Below are positions 1-10,640 of a stretch of 64,000 bases of DNA, piece by piece; the stretch's first letter is position 1; each line of letters opens with the position of its first letter. The notes under the pieces are model-generated. The model worked only from the letters and a program-made list of their open reading frames with translations, ran no database searches and had not been told where the DNA came from. The DNA is from Sva-07 sp963716235 (GTDB lineage: Bacteria; Actinomycetota; Acidimicrobiia; Acidimicrobiales; Ilumatobacteraceae), in the NCBI GenBank assembly GCA_963716235.1, contig CAVQTE010000030.1, positions 1 through 64,000 on the forward strand, read 5' to 3'. The translations under genes and the position numbers were made by a program.

Positions 1-696
1 CTTGTCTGACATGGGCCGCATCACGGATTACTACCTGAGCTACGACCCGTGTGACTGTTCGTTGCGGACGATCGTGCTGATGGAAACCTCGCTGCGCGGA
101 GTTATGCCGCTCCCCGGACGGGCCCCGGCGATGCAGCGCGAACGGGCAGTGAACGAGGCCGGCATTTCCGGGTGGCCTCGGGACCGGCGACGCGGTCACC
201 CTGGATCCTCCTTCAGTTGGTCATGCTGTCGAGGTCGCCGCGGATCCGTCAACCGCGTCGGTGCAACGAATAGCGGACCTCAGTGAGAATCGATTCGTAC
301 CACGCAAATGAGACTTCGCAGGTCAGGCCACGTGACAGAGCGCCACGCTTCGGTGGCGCGTCCGGTCCAGGTCCCCCTATTGGACGCGGTCGGCCCGCAA
401 GTTTGCCCTGCTGGATAGTGGACCCATTCGTGAATCGTCACGGCTGTTGTAGTAGTCCTGCCGGTACCTCGGCGGTCGGCCAGGGTGCGTCGTCGTTCAG
501 AGTGCGAGATCCTTCAGCGGTCTTGATGATTCCATGCTCGGTAGATGCCCAACGGCCCTGCCGCCAACTCTCCGACGACTTTACGATCAACTCAACGGGC
601 TGGGTCTAGCTCCCATCCCTGGCGGCCAACCCGGTCGCAGTTCGTTCACGAGAGGGGCACGACCAATGGACACCAGCGTGTGGTTTAGGGGAGGCC
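1..696. other. No supportable gene
   Basis: The two open frames here (2-286 and 283-609) translate to Arg/Pro/Gly-rich text with no family motif and no good ribosome site, so I do not call them. The only functional signal is the purine-rich stretch GGGGAGG just before the ATG at 697, which serves the patatin gene. Confidence 0.5.
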
Positions 697-3600
697 ATGG
701 TGTCGGAAATCGCTGATCGCAACGTGCCTGCGTCTGTGGTGGAGGGCAGCGTCGGAGGACCGGGTGACGGTAGCGAACTCAGTACAACAAGGCCCGACGA
801 TGACGTGAACGCCTATGAGTTTCGGCTTGCGCTCGTGATGACCGGCGGGGTCAGTCTTGCGATTTGGATGGGCGGGGTCACGGCGGAAATCTTCCGTGCT
901 GTGCAGGCTGACGGGCTGTACGGGACGCTACTCGACGCCCTCGGGGCCGAGGCAACAGTGGACGTGGTGACCGGGGCAAGTGCCGGCGGACTGAATGGAG
1001 TCTTTCTGTCGTCGGCGATCACCCGTGATCTCCCGATCGCGGAGTTTGACTCGCTCCGCGACGTGTGGATGACGTCGGGCTCCCTCACCGCTCTGTTGCG
1101 GAACCCGCGGATCCGCAACCCACCGTCAATTCTTCGCGGTGATGAGTACTTCCGACCGGAGATCGAGCGAGTGCTACGCCGTTGGTTGCGGCATCCGCCT
1201 CTCGGCTTGACGGATGTACAGCCGTTCGATCTGGTGCTGACAGCTACGACGCTGTCGGCCGAACTCATCATGCACGCCGACGATCGGGGTACCCCGATCA
1301 TCGAGCCAGTGCACCAAGCGACTTTCCAGTTCGGGAAGAACCACCTCACGGTTTCAAGTCAGGACGAAACGAACAGGCTGGCCCGCCAACTGGCGTTGGC
1401 CGCCCGCACATCGGCATCCTTCCCCGGCGCCTTCGAAGCCTCGTTCGTCCCAGTGAACACAGCCGACGGTGACACCGACATGGCCGGCATCGCCAGTTTC
1501 AAACGGTCCCGCTGGGCAATCGATGGAGGCGTGCTCGTCAACAAGCCGATCCGGCCAGCGCTCGACATCATCAAGACCTGCCGGCCGACCGAGATGGCAA
1601 GCGCTGTCCTGTTCTACATCAACCCAGACCCGTCCGACAGCAGCGTCGAGGTCATCGACAAAGTCACGCAGCCACCGACGATGGCGTCGGTCGTCTCCAA
1701 GGCTCTCGTCTCGCTGCCACGGGTCGAGTCCGTCGCCGCCGACCTCAAAGATCTCCGACGTCAGAACGCTGCTGTCCGATCGCAGCGTGGAACACGCGAC
1801 GATCTGTTGAGGTGACCCTGATCTGACCGGCGGGATGACGCTGTTGGCGAAGCGCCTATACCCCTTGTGGAAGCGACTCCGGGACCAGGCGGCTGTGACA
1901 GCCCGCCTCCAGAAGCACTTTCGCGAGCAGGGCGGAGCGCTCAACCTTCCAGTTCCATCCGCAACAACGGTCGCCGCCTACACGTGGGGGACGCTGTCAG
2001 CAGAAATGGTGGCATGTCGCCGAGACCGCAACTGGTTGCCCGAGACGTTCCCATCAGAGCGGGACCTCGACGCCGATCAGTCCTGGCGTTACGGGTTCGA
2101 GGCGATTGAGTACCTCTGCTCGGTGACCCTGGACTTGGTGCGACGTGCGTCGATCACACGTAGAAAACCTAGTGAGCCGGCTGTGCCCGATCCAGCCCGA
2201 CCAAGTCTCTGACGACCTGCGGGGCCGTGTGCAGGACATCCGCAGCGCCATCGCCCTCTTGCGTGACACCGACGACGACTACTGGCGACACCAGCTCCGT
2301 GCGGGGCCGAAGTCGTCGGAGCAAGGACAAGAAGGTGCGCAAGGACGAGACGGTGCGAAGTTGTTCGCCCGTCGGCTCTACGCTGACTTGCCGTGGCCGC
2401 CCGAGGGCATGCCTGCTGAGCCGTGGCATCGCTTCGCCAAGTACGTTGGCAGCGACAAGCTCGTCGCCCCCCAACGAGCGCCGTTGCCAGCCGAGGGCGC
2501 CGATCAAAAATCCTTTGCTCGGCTGGCAGGAGATGGGCTGACCGAAGAGTCAGCGCGACCTGCGATGCTGCTTGCGAGGCTCCAGCGCAAGGAATCCTCC
2601 AGCTGGCGCGGCGCCCTCGCGAAACGGTCGTCGAGCTGGGCGTCCTGACGGGGGACCCCGCCTGGCGCGAGGTGCAAGCGGTGCACGAGCTGGTGTCCGC
2701 ATTGACGAACGGAACCGTCGGCGACGCCGATGTCGCCGACGTTCTGCAGCAGATGTTCGCGCTGTATGTCGTACACAGCTCGCTGGAGGAGATAGACGAG
2801 ATCGAGGCAATTCGTCGACTTCGTGCAGATCTCGGCCGACGTCGACTGCCCGATCGACCCTGGCCGCAATGGCGCAACCGACAAGGTTGCCGGCATCCAG
2901 CTCGGGCACTTCGGTGCCTTCTTCAAGGAATCATGGCGGGCCAACGATTGGATGTGGGGACGGCTCGACGGGGCCGGCCAGCTTGTCGCCGCGTTCCTCG
3001 ACCCACCGCTGCTTCGTCGTCGGTTCACCGATGCCGAACATGCGCTGGAGAAGCTCGGTGAGGTCGCCGTGCAAGGGGTGATGCTGTGCTGACCGAACGC
3101 TGGAGACAGGCACGGCCGGCCGTCGAGAACGAGGGGCGGTTTTCTGTTCTGCCGTGACACCGACCCAGAGCAGTTCCGGCTTGACGCAACGGTCAAGGCG
3201 ATGCAGGTCGCCTTTCAGCTGCGCATAGCCCAATCAGGCTGCCGTTGACGTCGTGGACGCCGTCGTACGGAGCAGAGAGGATGGCGCTGACCAGCAGCCT
3301 CCGCCGCCCGGCGTTTCGTAGCCGCCGCGGACAGCGCGCGCGCGGGCAACGATGCGCTGCCCATGCAGGATGTTGCCGGACTACTTGCTCGCTGCGATGT
3401 CGGACGAGAAGCGCTGCGCGACGAGGTCGGCCAAGACCTCCTCACCGCGACGGCCTCTACCGCCGCTGCCGTGGGGAACCACTGCGCTCGGTGGCGCCAG
3501 CGGCGGGGTCTCGGTCCTCCGCCCGGCGCTGGCCACCGTGCGCACGGCGGTGATGACCGCCTATCTCGTCGCCCAGAATGCCGTCAAGCGCAGCCGGACG

Positions 3601-4559
3601 GCGTTCGCCATGACGCAACTGCTCCTCGCGTTCGCTGTCGGTGCCCTGGCCGTGAAGCTGCTGGGCGGTGAGATCGGCACACCGCTGCTCCTCATCGCCA
3701 TCCCGGTCATCGCCGCCTGGGTGCTGATCACGTCGCTGACGGTCGGCGCATGGTGGGCGGCGATCGTGCTGGCGCCCTCAGCCTGCTCATCGCCTGGACC
3801 TTCCTTGACGAGTGCGATGCCACCGAGGCCTTTGGCGGCGATCTGCGGTGTCCCGCCACCGAAGACCCTGCTGACTGGCGCAAACCGGTCTCGATGATCC
3901 TGCCCGCCATTGCGCTCACCCTGGTCGTGTTGATCGCCGCCTTCTACCTGCACAACTGGCTCAAGGCGTGCAAGGCCGCTCGACGTGAGACCCCCCGTCT
4001 GGAACAGTTGCTCGAGAAGGCGAAACTGTCGGAGGACTACCTGCAGGCCGACGACGAGGTCACGAAAGAACACTATCGGGCGACCAGTGCGGCCTTCGTG
4101 CGCGCCGTTACCGCCGTGCAACGGCCCATCCGGCGTGCCCGTTCCAGCATGCTCATCACCGCAGTCGTCGGCGGTGTCGCCGTGATCGCACTGTGGTGGA
4201 TCGGCGACCGACTGCTCAACGGCGGCACACATCAAACCCTGATCGATCGGACCGGGGACCTTCACGAGTGGCGTCCCGCCGTCTACCTCGTCGGCATCCC
4301 ACTCCTCATGCTCGTGCTCAGCTTGCTCCGCCTCGCCGTGACCCGCCCCACCCGATACGTCGCAACCAAAGCCGGTTCGCGCAGCTGGTGGTCCAAACGA
4401 CGAGACGATTTCGAAGACCGCCGAGCGGCGATCGCCATCTCGGCGTTCCAATCATCCCGAAATCGCGGACCCCGACCCGACGCCCACCCGTCGTCCGGGG
4501 CCTACACACGCCAGCACCGAGTTGACAGCACCCACCCCCTCTCCGGCCGAGCGGCATAG
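697..4559 (+). pseudogene. Patatin-like phospholipase with DUF3376 and C-terminal membrane domain, frameshifted
   Basis: The family is an actinobacterial patatin acyl hydrolase, which cleaves lipid esters with a Ser/Asp dyad. The first piece (697-1815, 372 aa) shows the oxyanion region (MTGGVSLAIWMGG, residues 48-60), the nucleophile elbow GASAG (Ser95) and the DGG motif (Asp276). The protein then jumps frame repeatedly but stays readable: 1835-2212, 2145-2648, about 2560-2820, 2823-3092 (with the DUF3376-like HFGAFFKESWRANDWMWGRL), 3352-3780 and 3750-4559. The last two pieces carry about five hydrophobic segments (near 3600, 3690-3775, 3890-3960, 4145-4200 and 4280-4340). Restored, it would be about 1280 residues, a normal size for this family. 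At least six frame changes make it a pseudogene unless the sequence has indel errors. The start at 697 follows GGGGAGG. Confidence 0.85.
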
Positions 4560-5289
4560 CGACTACAGGAAACTGTCGGCAGTGGACGACAACTGTCGGC
4601 GCGTCGCTCGTGTTCTCATTCCCCGCAACGAGCGCGCCCGTTGCGCCCGGCGACGCCACCACGAGCCGGCGCCCGTCACCCAGTGACCGCACGGCACGGG
4701 CCGAACCAGTTCCGCCAAGCGGCGATCGCCATCGCAATCGGTGATCGCGTGAAGCGACTCCCCCATCACCACGGACGCCATGAGCGCGGGACCCCACGCA
4801 CGCCTCCCGCCACGTTTCGGGTCCAACTAGACCTTGCGAAACGTATCGAACGATTCCACACGGTCAGGCTTGCCGGTGCTCTGCGGCCTCGTGCCAGGTC
4901 TTCGCGACCTACGGCCAGCGCTCACCGCTGGTGCTCTCATGCTTGTCGCAACGTACCTCCTCCTCGGGAACGCCGCTGACGGATTGGCGGATCAGTGGAG
5001 CCGAGGTCATCTGGTTCCACCTCCGAGAGCGTCTCGTTGTCGTCAGAAAACCTGGAGCAGTTGTGGCATAGGCGCAGTCCACGAGTGGCGGCTTCGCCAC
5101 GTAGCTGTTCCTCGAGCGCCGTCGTGGTGAGGAGGTAGCCGCAGTTGCGCTACGTGTTACAATCGGCGTTCGTTCGTGACACAACCAGTTGCTGTCACGC
5201 TATGACGTCGAGGTGGATCGGCCCGGGCGGCGAGTTCGAATCGGGATCCGAGTCCCTATCAAGCGGAGTTGTGATGGGATCGCGGAGCG
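4560..5289. other. Gene-free spacer
   Basis: No coding sequence is supported on either strand. Near 4568-4600 the decamer AACTGTCGGC occurs twice about 20 bases apart, which may be a small direct repeat. I see nothing else with structure. Confidence 0.4.
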
Positions 5290-6250
5290 CTACACGTTGT
5301 GGAGGGTGATCCATGCGGGGTCGTGATCGGAGCCGTCGCCTGAGTGTTTGGTGCGCCGATCGATCATGGCGTTGGCCACCTTGTCGCCGAGAAGCAGGCG
5401 ACACCCAAATTGGTCGAACAGCCGATGCGTGGCGGGCTCGCCTGCTTCTTTGTGTCGACTCGTCCACCGAGGCCCGGGCTGAGGCCCGCTCGACTCGGGT
5501 TTAGCCGGGCGGGTCTCGGCGACGTTGGTGAGAGCGTCGACAAGATGTAACGGCCCGGCGGTGAGCGGTGCCATGAACTCCGAGTCAGGGTCGTCGTTCA
5601 TGTCACCAACGACCACGTAGCGCGAGTTCGGCCGCAGCTCGCGCTCGATGATCTCGGCGATGGCGAGCGCTTGGCGTCTGCGGCGTTCGTTCGCGGCGGG
5701 GCGAGGCAGCGATCGAATCGGGCTCTCGCCAGTCGACGTAGTTCGACTTGAGGTGCGTGTTGAACAACGTGAACAGCCGCTTGGTTCGGTCCAGGTTGAA
5801 CACGTCGACCTGGAGAAGATCGCGGCCGAAGACGCGGTCGATGGGCCGCACCGGGTCGGGTTCGGTCTGATGCGACACGATCCGCCCGATCGGCAACTTG
5901 GAAAGCATGCCAACATCGATCAGACGCGGGTCATTTCCCTCAACGAGCACCACATACGGGTAAGCACCACCGAGATACTCACGGTTGAACGTCTGAAGTG
6001 CTTCGATGTTCTCCACTTCTTGGACGGCTAGGACGTCGACGTCGGTCGACAGCACCCGCGTTGAGATCAGGGTGGTCGCTGCGGCATCCTTGCCGTGCAC
6101 GACCTTGCCCTTGAACGTGCGGAACCGCACATTGTCACCGGCCGTGAGTTCTGTGACCTGGGTCAGCTGTGTTCCTGGCTTGATTTCGGCCTGGAAGTTC
6201 CAGCGAGTGAACAAGTTGTTCAGATTGAACGTGCCAACTGTGACATCCAC
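5290..6250 (-). pseudogene. Endonuclease/exonuclease/phosphatase (EEP) family protein, frameshifted
   Basis: EEP-fold Mg-dependent phosphodiesterase (DNase I / inositol phosphatase superfamily). From the start at 6250 the protein shows TFNLNNLF, the metal-binding Glu in VQEVEN, and THLKS. The frame then shifts near 5720 and continues 5916-5290 with the catalytic GDMNDDP and the C-terminal GSDHDPAW. All the classical EEP motifs are present in order, so the gene was recently intact. A second local shift near 5400-5480 is likely, because the stretch between RPAKPESSG and IDRRT reads poorly. The substrate cannot be told from sequence. It lies upstream of nothing obvious and is followed by the HIT and HNH genes on the same strand. 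Confidence 0.85.
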
Positions 6251-6391
6251 TCGTCCATTCTCTCACGAGAGCTGGAATGCGTTGTACCGCCTATCGAACA
6301 CCAGCTGGTCGGCTGACGTGATCCGTGCCCGGAGGTCAGCTGCAGATTGCCATCCAGATGGTCCGGTGACTACCGAGTGCCACGCACGAGT

Positions 6392-6794
6392 TCAATCATC
6401 GGCGTCACCATCGGGATGATCCCAGTAGGGGGCCTGGTCGGCGACCACCCATCGGACGCCTCCGCGGGGATCGGGGACATCTCCCACAAAGCGAGGAATG
6501 AGGTGTATGTGCGTGTGGTCAACAGTTTGGCCTGCCGGAGTGCCGATGTTGATACCGATATTGAATCCGTCCGGTGAGAACGTGGCAGTGAGATCGGGCT
6601 GCACCACGTCGACGAGTGCCCACATCGCCGCTCTCGTGTCAGGTTCGAGGCCGAAGAAGTCCGGCTCATGCTGGCGAGGAATTACCAGGGTGTGTCCAGT
6701 GGAGACCGGGAAGCGGTCGCGAACGTACCGTGCTGATCGTTCGACCAGCGGTAGTCGCCGCAGTGATCCGATTGCAGAAGACGCACGAGGCCAT
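6392..6794 (-). pseudogene. HIT family protein, frameshifted
   Basis: Histidine-triad nucleotide hydrolase/transferase. The N-terminal zinc-type CVFCNRI begins at the ATG 6794. After one or two frame changes near 6640-6740 the text continues through a typical HIT core (FNIGINIGTPAGQTV) to the active-site triad HTHIHLIPR and stops at 6392. About 130 residues, usual for this group. It is one of four small nuclease or nucleotide-binding genes within 3 kb (EEP, HIT, HNH, GIY-YIG), all broken. Confidence 0.85.
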
Positions 6795-6874
6795 CAGAAG
6801 AGAGGAGGTCCTTCTGGGCGGGACCCAGCCTGTGGTGCCACTGGCGACCTGTTTGGCGTCACTCATCACCGACC

Positions 6875-7846
6875 TCAAGAACCGACGGCGGCCTGGAGAT
6901 CTGCGCCGGTCATCTTGATCAGGCTCTCCTTCAGTTGGTGGTTGGACTCGATGAGGTACTCGTTGCGCTTGTGGAGTCTCTGAACGTAACGCTCGGCAGG
7001 CAAGCGGCGCGCTTTCCTGCAGGACCACGGTTGCACGTCGTGCAGGCAAGCACGAGGTTCCATGGCATGTCCAAATCGACGCCCATGCCTCGCGAACATC
7101 AGCACATGTGGGAAGAAGTGATCAACGTCAGAGGCGTTGCTGGGGTCCGTGAGGCTGATCGTGGAGAAGCAGTAGAAGCAGTGCCCCTTCTGGTAGCCGT
7201 TGAGTGCGGGACGGACCTCTGTGATCGCTCGGCGCTTGCCCAACAGGGCGGGCACCAGCAGTTCGCGGCGGTGCCAGAGAGCACGATCAGCTGGTTCCCG
7301 CCGGCCCGTGCATCCCAGGCCTCCTCCACGAGTCGCCACCGAGCTTCGGCCTCAGACTCAGATCTCCGCCACCCTCGGACGTCGCCAGCTCGAAGAGTTC
7401 ATCGGTCAACCTGATCCCATTCGCTGGTGGAGCGTTCGTCGATGAAGATCCTGGTCGGTACTCCACCGTCCCCGACCACGTGGAACGCGTCGATGACATC
7501 GTTGAATCCCAACCCCCAGCGTGGTCGCGTCCGTGTAACTCGTCGGCTGGTTAATGCGACCAGCGTTGTAGAAGCGACAGGCATCAAGGAAGCTTGACTT
7601 CGTTCGAACGTGCCCTGTCGGTCAACTCGGGCCAGATGATCGCACAAGTGTCGGGAGAACGGCTCCGCCAGCTCCGCGAGAGCTGAACGACCTCGTTGCC
7701 GTGGGCGGCGATCTCCAAGAGGGGATCTTCGCCAGAAACTCTAACTTGTACGACGCGACGTTCCGGCCGAACAGCACAATGCTGCGCCAATGCTGCTCTT
7801 CGTCTTGGGAATGGTCGGCGAACTCCGACATCGCCAACGTCGTCAT
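6875..7846 (-). pseudogene. HNH endonuclease-domain protein, frameshifted
   Basis: A conserved HNH protein of about 320 residues can be rebuilt across at least four frame changes. The N-terminus starts at the ATG 7846 (MTTLAMSEFADHS), followed by FGRNVASYK, then EIAAHGNEVVQLSREL, ACRFYNAGRIN, FNDVIDAFHVVG and IRLTDELFEL. The HNH core has CFYC and DVDHFFPH, and the C-terminal segment ends YLIESNHQLKESLIKMTGA. This family often appears alone in accessory regions as a predicted DNA endonuclease; no target is known to me. It is divergent from the GIY-YIG gene (starts 7846 and 7953), so the two share a 106-bp upstream region. Confidence 0.8.
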
Positions 7847-7952
7847 GTCGCCATCTTGCCTGGCCAGGCATCGTCGCGATGACGACGGAGCGCAACGCGT
7901 GCCCTTTCGATTGCGACCTGGGCGGAGCAGCAGCACCGGTACTCTCAGCGTC

Positions 7953-8548
7953 ATGGCCACAGCGATCGACGTGTTCCTCGCGGCTGGTCCTTTGTTGACA
8001 CGAACCGAGGTCGTCACCGCCACGCCGTGCCCGATCCCGGCCGTCTCTGGTGTCTACGGATGGTGGTTCGATCAGATCCCCGACGCCGTTCCCATCGCAG
8101 GGTGCGTTCACCGCTAACGGTTCCGCTTTGCTCTATGTAGGGATCTCACCGAAGTCCCCACCGCGGAACGGTGCCCCACCGAGTCGTCAAACGATGCAGT
8201 CCCGCGTTGGATCACTACACCGGCAACGCAGAGGGATCGACGTTACGGCTCACGCTCGGAGCTTTGCTGACCGACGAACTCGGCATCGAGCTTCGTCGAG
8301 TCGGCAGCGGCAAGCGGCGAACGTTCTCGACCGGTGAGCAGGCGCTGTCGGCTTGGATGGCAGACCATGCTCGTGTCAGCTGCACCGCTCACCCCGAGCC
8401 ATGGCTGCTCGAAGAGACGCTGATCGCCAGCCTCGATCTGCCTTTGAACCTCGATCAGAACCGACACCACCCATTCCATGCTGAGTTGTCACGTCAGCGG
8501 TCCGAGGCGAAGGCTGCTGCCGCAGCGCTACCAGTGCTGGAGCGATAG
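7953..8548 (+). pseudogene. GIY-YIG nuclease-like protein, frameshifted
   Basis: Starting at ATG 7953 the protein reads MATAIDVFLAAG and reaches VSGVYGWWF (the GVYGW equivalent of GIY). A shift near 8100 leads to LLYVGISPKSPPRNG (the YVGIS equivalent of YIG). Another near 8190 leads to a long C-terminal part (8171-8548) with LEETLIASLDLPLNLDQN. The two half-motifs in order and their spacing support the GIY-YIG fold. The C-terminal NLDQNRHHPF is typical of a stand-alone group of about 190 residues. Function unknown beyond predicted DNA cleavage. At least two frame changes. Confidence 0.7.
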
Positions 8549-8552
8549 TGAA

Positions 8553-9018
8553 TCACCCGGACGAAGAATGTCCGCGGAGGTCCGCACCCCGTGTCGAACG
8601 CGTACGATGGTGTCCGGTCGGTGACACGCTGAAATCCCGAGACCTACCGAGCGCCCGATCCTGCTTCATACGAACGTGTAGGTATCGTCGGCCGCGAGGG
8701 GTCTCTGGGTTCCACTCATACTCTGGCGCAATGGTGAGCACAGGATCTTTCCTCAGGTCCGTGCCCGGAATCTCGAGGGCGTCGATGTCGACTTGCCGGC
8801 CGAGTTTGTTGGCGACCGCGTCGGCACCGCTTGACTCCCCGGCTATCCACCAAGCGCCCAGCGATGGCGGCCCGTCGAGGCGCTGGATGCCGCACAGATC
8901 GTTCGATCTGAAGGTCACCGGCCGCCGGTTCATGGATACTGGAGCCGACGTTTGGGGACCCGTCATCGTTCAGCGCGCCATGGATCCACGAGTAGGGACC
9001 GACGATCGCACGGACCAC
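8553..9018 (-). pseudogene. Hypothetical protein, probably frameshifted
   Basis: I do not recognise it. Two overlapping frames on the minus strand join into plausible protein text: MVRAIVGPYSWIHGALNDDG from 9018, then NRRPVTFRSNDLCGIQRLDG, GAWWIAGESSGADAVANKLG and PEYEWNPETPRGRRYLHVRM to about 8640. The aromatic and acidic residue mix looks like a small folded protein, unlike the Arg/Ser-rich shadows elsewhere. No motif gives a role. Confidence 0.35.
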
Positions 9019-9151
9019 CCCGCACGAGGATGCGATTCCGTGCCGCGGGACCCGGTCGCAATGTTGCGCCCCGTCCGGTCGTCCGTCGGTCTATTGTCGG
9101 CGAGCGCGTTCACATCGGGGGGTGCGAGCGCAGCGCACACGGAGGTGTGAC

Positions 9152-10432
9152 ATGACGATGACCGCCATTGGCTCGGTACCGCTGGAGTCGATCCAGCTCG
9201 GTGAGCGCTCGTTCTGGGAGCAACCGGAAGCGGACCGCGAGGCTGCCTTCGCCACACTGCGCCAGCAGGACCCGATCCGATTCTTCCCGGAGGTCGAATG
9301 GGTGCCGGGGTTCGAGGTGGGGGACGGATTCTGGGCCCTCACCCGCTACGCCGACGTCTGGCACGTCAGTCGGCATCCCGCACTGTTCAGTTCGGTGCCG
9401 AGCATCGTGATCCCCGACCAGAACCCTGACGTCGCTGAGTTCTTCGGCTCGATGATCGCACTGGACGACCCGCGACACTTCCGACTGCGCAGCATTGTGC
9501 AGAAGGCGTTCACCCCGAAGATGGTCGCCCAGGTCGAAGACTCGGTTGCCGAGCGTGCACGCACGCTCGTGGCCCGCATGGTCGAACGTCACCCCGACCG
9601 GCGTTGCGACTTCGTGGCGGAGTTCGCGGCCCCGCTGCCGCTCCAGATCATCTGCGCCATGATGGGAATTCCCGAAGAGGACGAAGGCCTCGTCTTCCAC
9701 TGGACCAACGTCATCCTCGGCGTCGGTGACGACGAGATGGGCGACTACGCCGCTTTCGAGGTGGTGTCGCAGGAGATCGCCGCCTACGCCCTGGCGATGG
9801 CCGAGGATCGCCGGATCAACCCGCGAAATGACCTGTGCACCGCACTGGTCGAGGCCGAGGTCGACGGCGACCGGCTGTCCTCGATGGAGATCGCCTCGTT
9901 CTTCATCCTCCTGGCGACGGCGGGCAACGAGACGACCCGCAACGCGATCAGCCACGGGCTCCTCGAACTGACCAGGAACCCCGACCAGCGAGACCTGTGG
10001 TGGAGCGACTTCGACGCCCACGCCAAGTCCGCCGCCGAGGAGATCGTTCGGTGGGCGAGCCCGGTGATCTACATGCGCCGTCGCGCAACGGAGGACACCG
10101 AGATCGCCGGTGTCAAGATCGCCGCCGGCGACAAGGTCGTGATGTACTACAACAGCGCCAACCGCGACGAGACCCACTTCGAGGACCCGTACCGCTTCGA
10201 CGTGACCCGCACCCCGAACGACCACATCGGCTACGGGGCGGGCGGCCCGCACTTCTGCCTCGGTGCCAACCTCGCACGGCGCGAGATCATGATGGCGTTC
10301 CGTGAGCTGCACCTCCAGGTCCCGGACATCCGCACCTGCGGCGAGCCGGCGATGCTACGAGCGATTTCATCCACGGCATCAAACGCCTCGACTGCGAGTG
10401 GTGACACCGACGACACCCTCGCCACGCCCTGA
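9152..10432 (+). CDS. Cytochrome P450 with a frameshift at its 3' end
   Basis: Soluble bacterial heme monooxygenase needing ferredoxin partners, which are not in this window. From ATG 9152, chosen because GGAGGT lies 8 bases upstream, it shows the I-helix oxygen-binding AGNETT (about residues 257-262), the K-helix EIVR (297-300) and the heme loop GYGAGGPHFCLG with Cys near 369. The size (about 417 aa) and loop resemble the steroid/fatty-acid CYP125/CYP142/CYP124-like groups; the substrate is inference. The natural C-terminus (FIHGIKRLDCEW then TGA at 10402-10404) is in another frame, so one base is missing near 10365. The written frame runs on to 10432. A long antisense frame (9110-10312) is a shadow. 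Confidence 0.9.
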   Translation: MTMTAIGSVPLESIQLGERSFWEQPEADREAAFATLRQQDPIRFFPEVEWVPGFEVGDGFWALTRYADVWHVSRHPALFSSVPSIVIPDQNPDVAEFFGSMIALDDPRHFRLRSIVQKAFTPKMVAQVEDSVAERARTLVARMVERHPDRRCDFVAEFAAPLPLQIICAMMGIPEEDEGLVFHWTNVILGVGDDEMGDYAAFEVVSQEIAAYALAMAEDRRINPRNDLCTALVEAEVDGDRLSSMEIASFFILLATAGNETTRNAISHGLLELTRNPDQRDLWWSDFDAHAKSAAEEIVRWASPVIYMRRRATEDTEIAGVKIAAGDKVVMYYNSANRDETHFEDPYRFDVTRTPNDHIGYGAGGPHFCLGANLARREIMMAFRELHLQVPDIRTCGEPAMLRAISSTASNASTASGDTDDTLATP

Positions 10433-10640
10433 CGACCCTCAGTCAACCTCGCGCGACCCCACGACTGGCCACCCCTGTCGATGTCGGCACCTTTGATTGG
10501 TCGATCAGGTGCCTGGGACCGAGCGATGATCCGGGCAAAGAACGCTCCACTCTGCGCCGCGACACCGGCGAAGTCAGTCAACTTCTCACGGTCAACGCCA
10601 CTGCATAGTCACGTCGACTGGAAGCGTCCGGTTGAGGACC
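10433..10640. other. Spacer before the IS30 element
   Basis: No gene seen between the P450 and the left inverted repeat of the IS30-like element. Confidence 0.4.

Noticed and set aside
9110..10312. 400-codon open frame antisense to the P450
   Set aside because: Shadow of a high-GC gene: low-complexity Val/Gly/Arg text, no motif, while the P450 has every catalytic motif.
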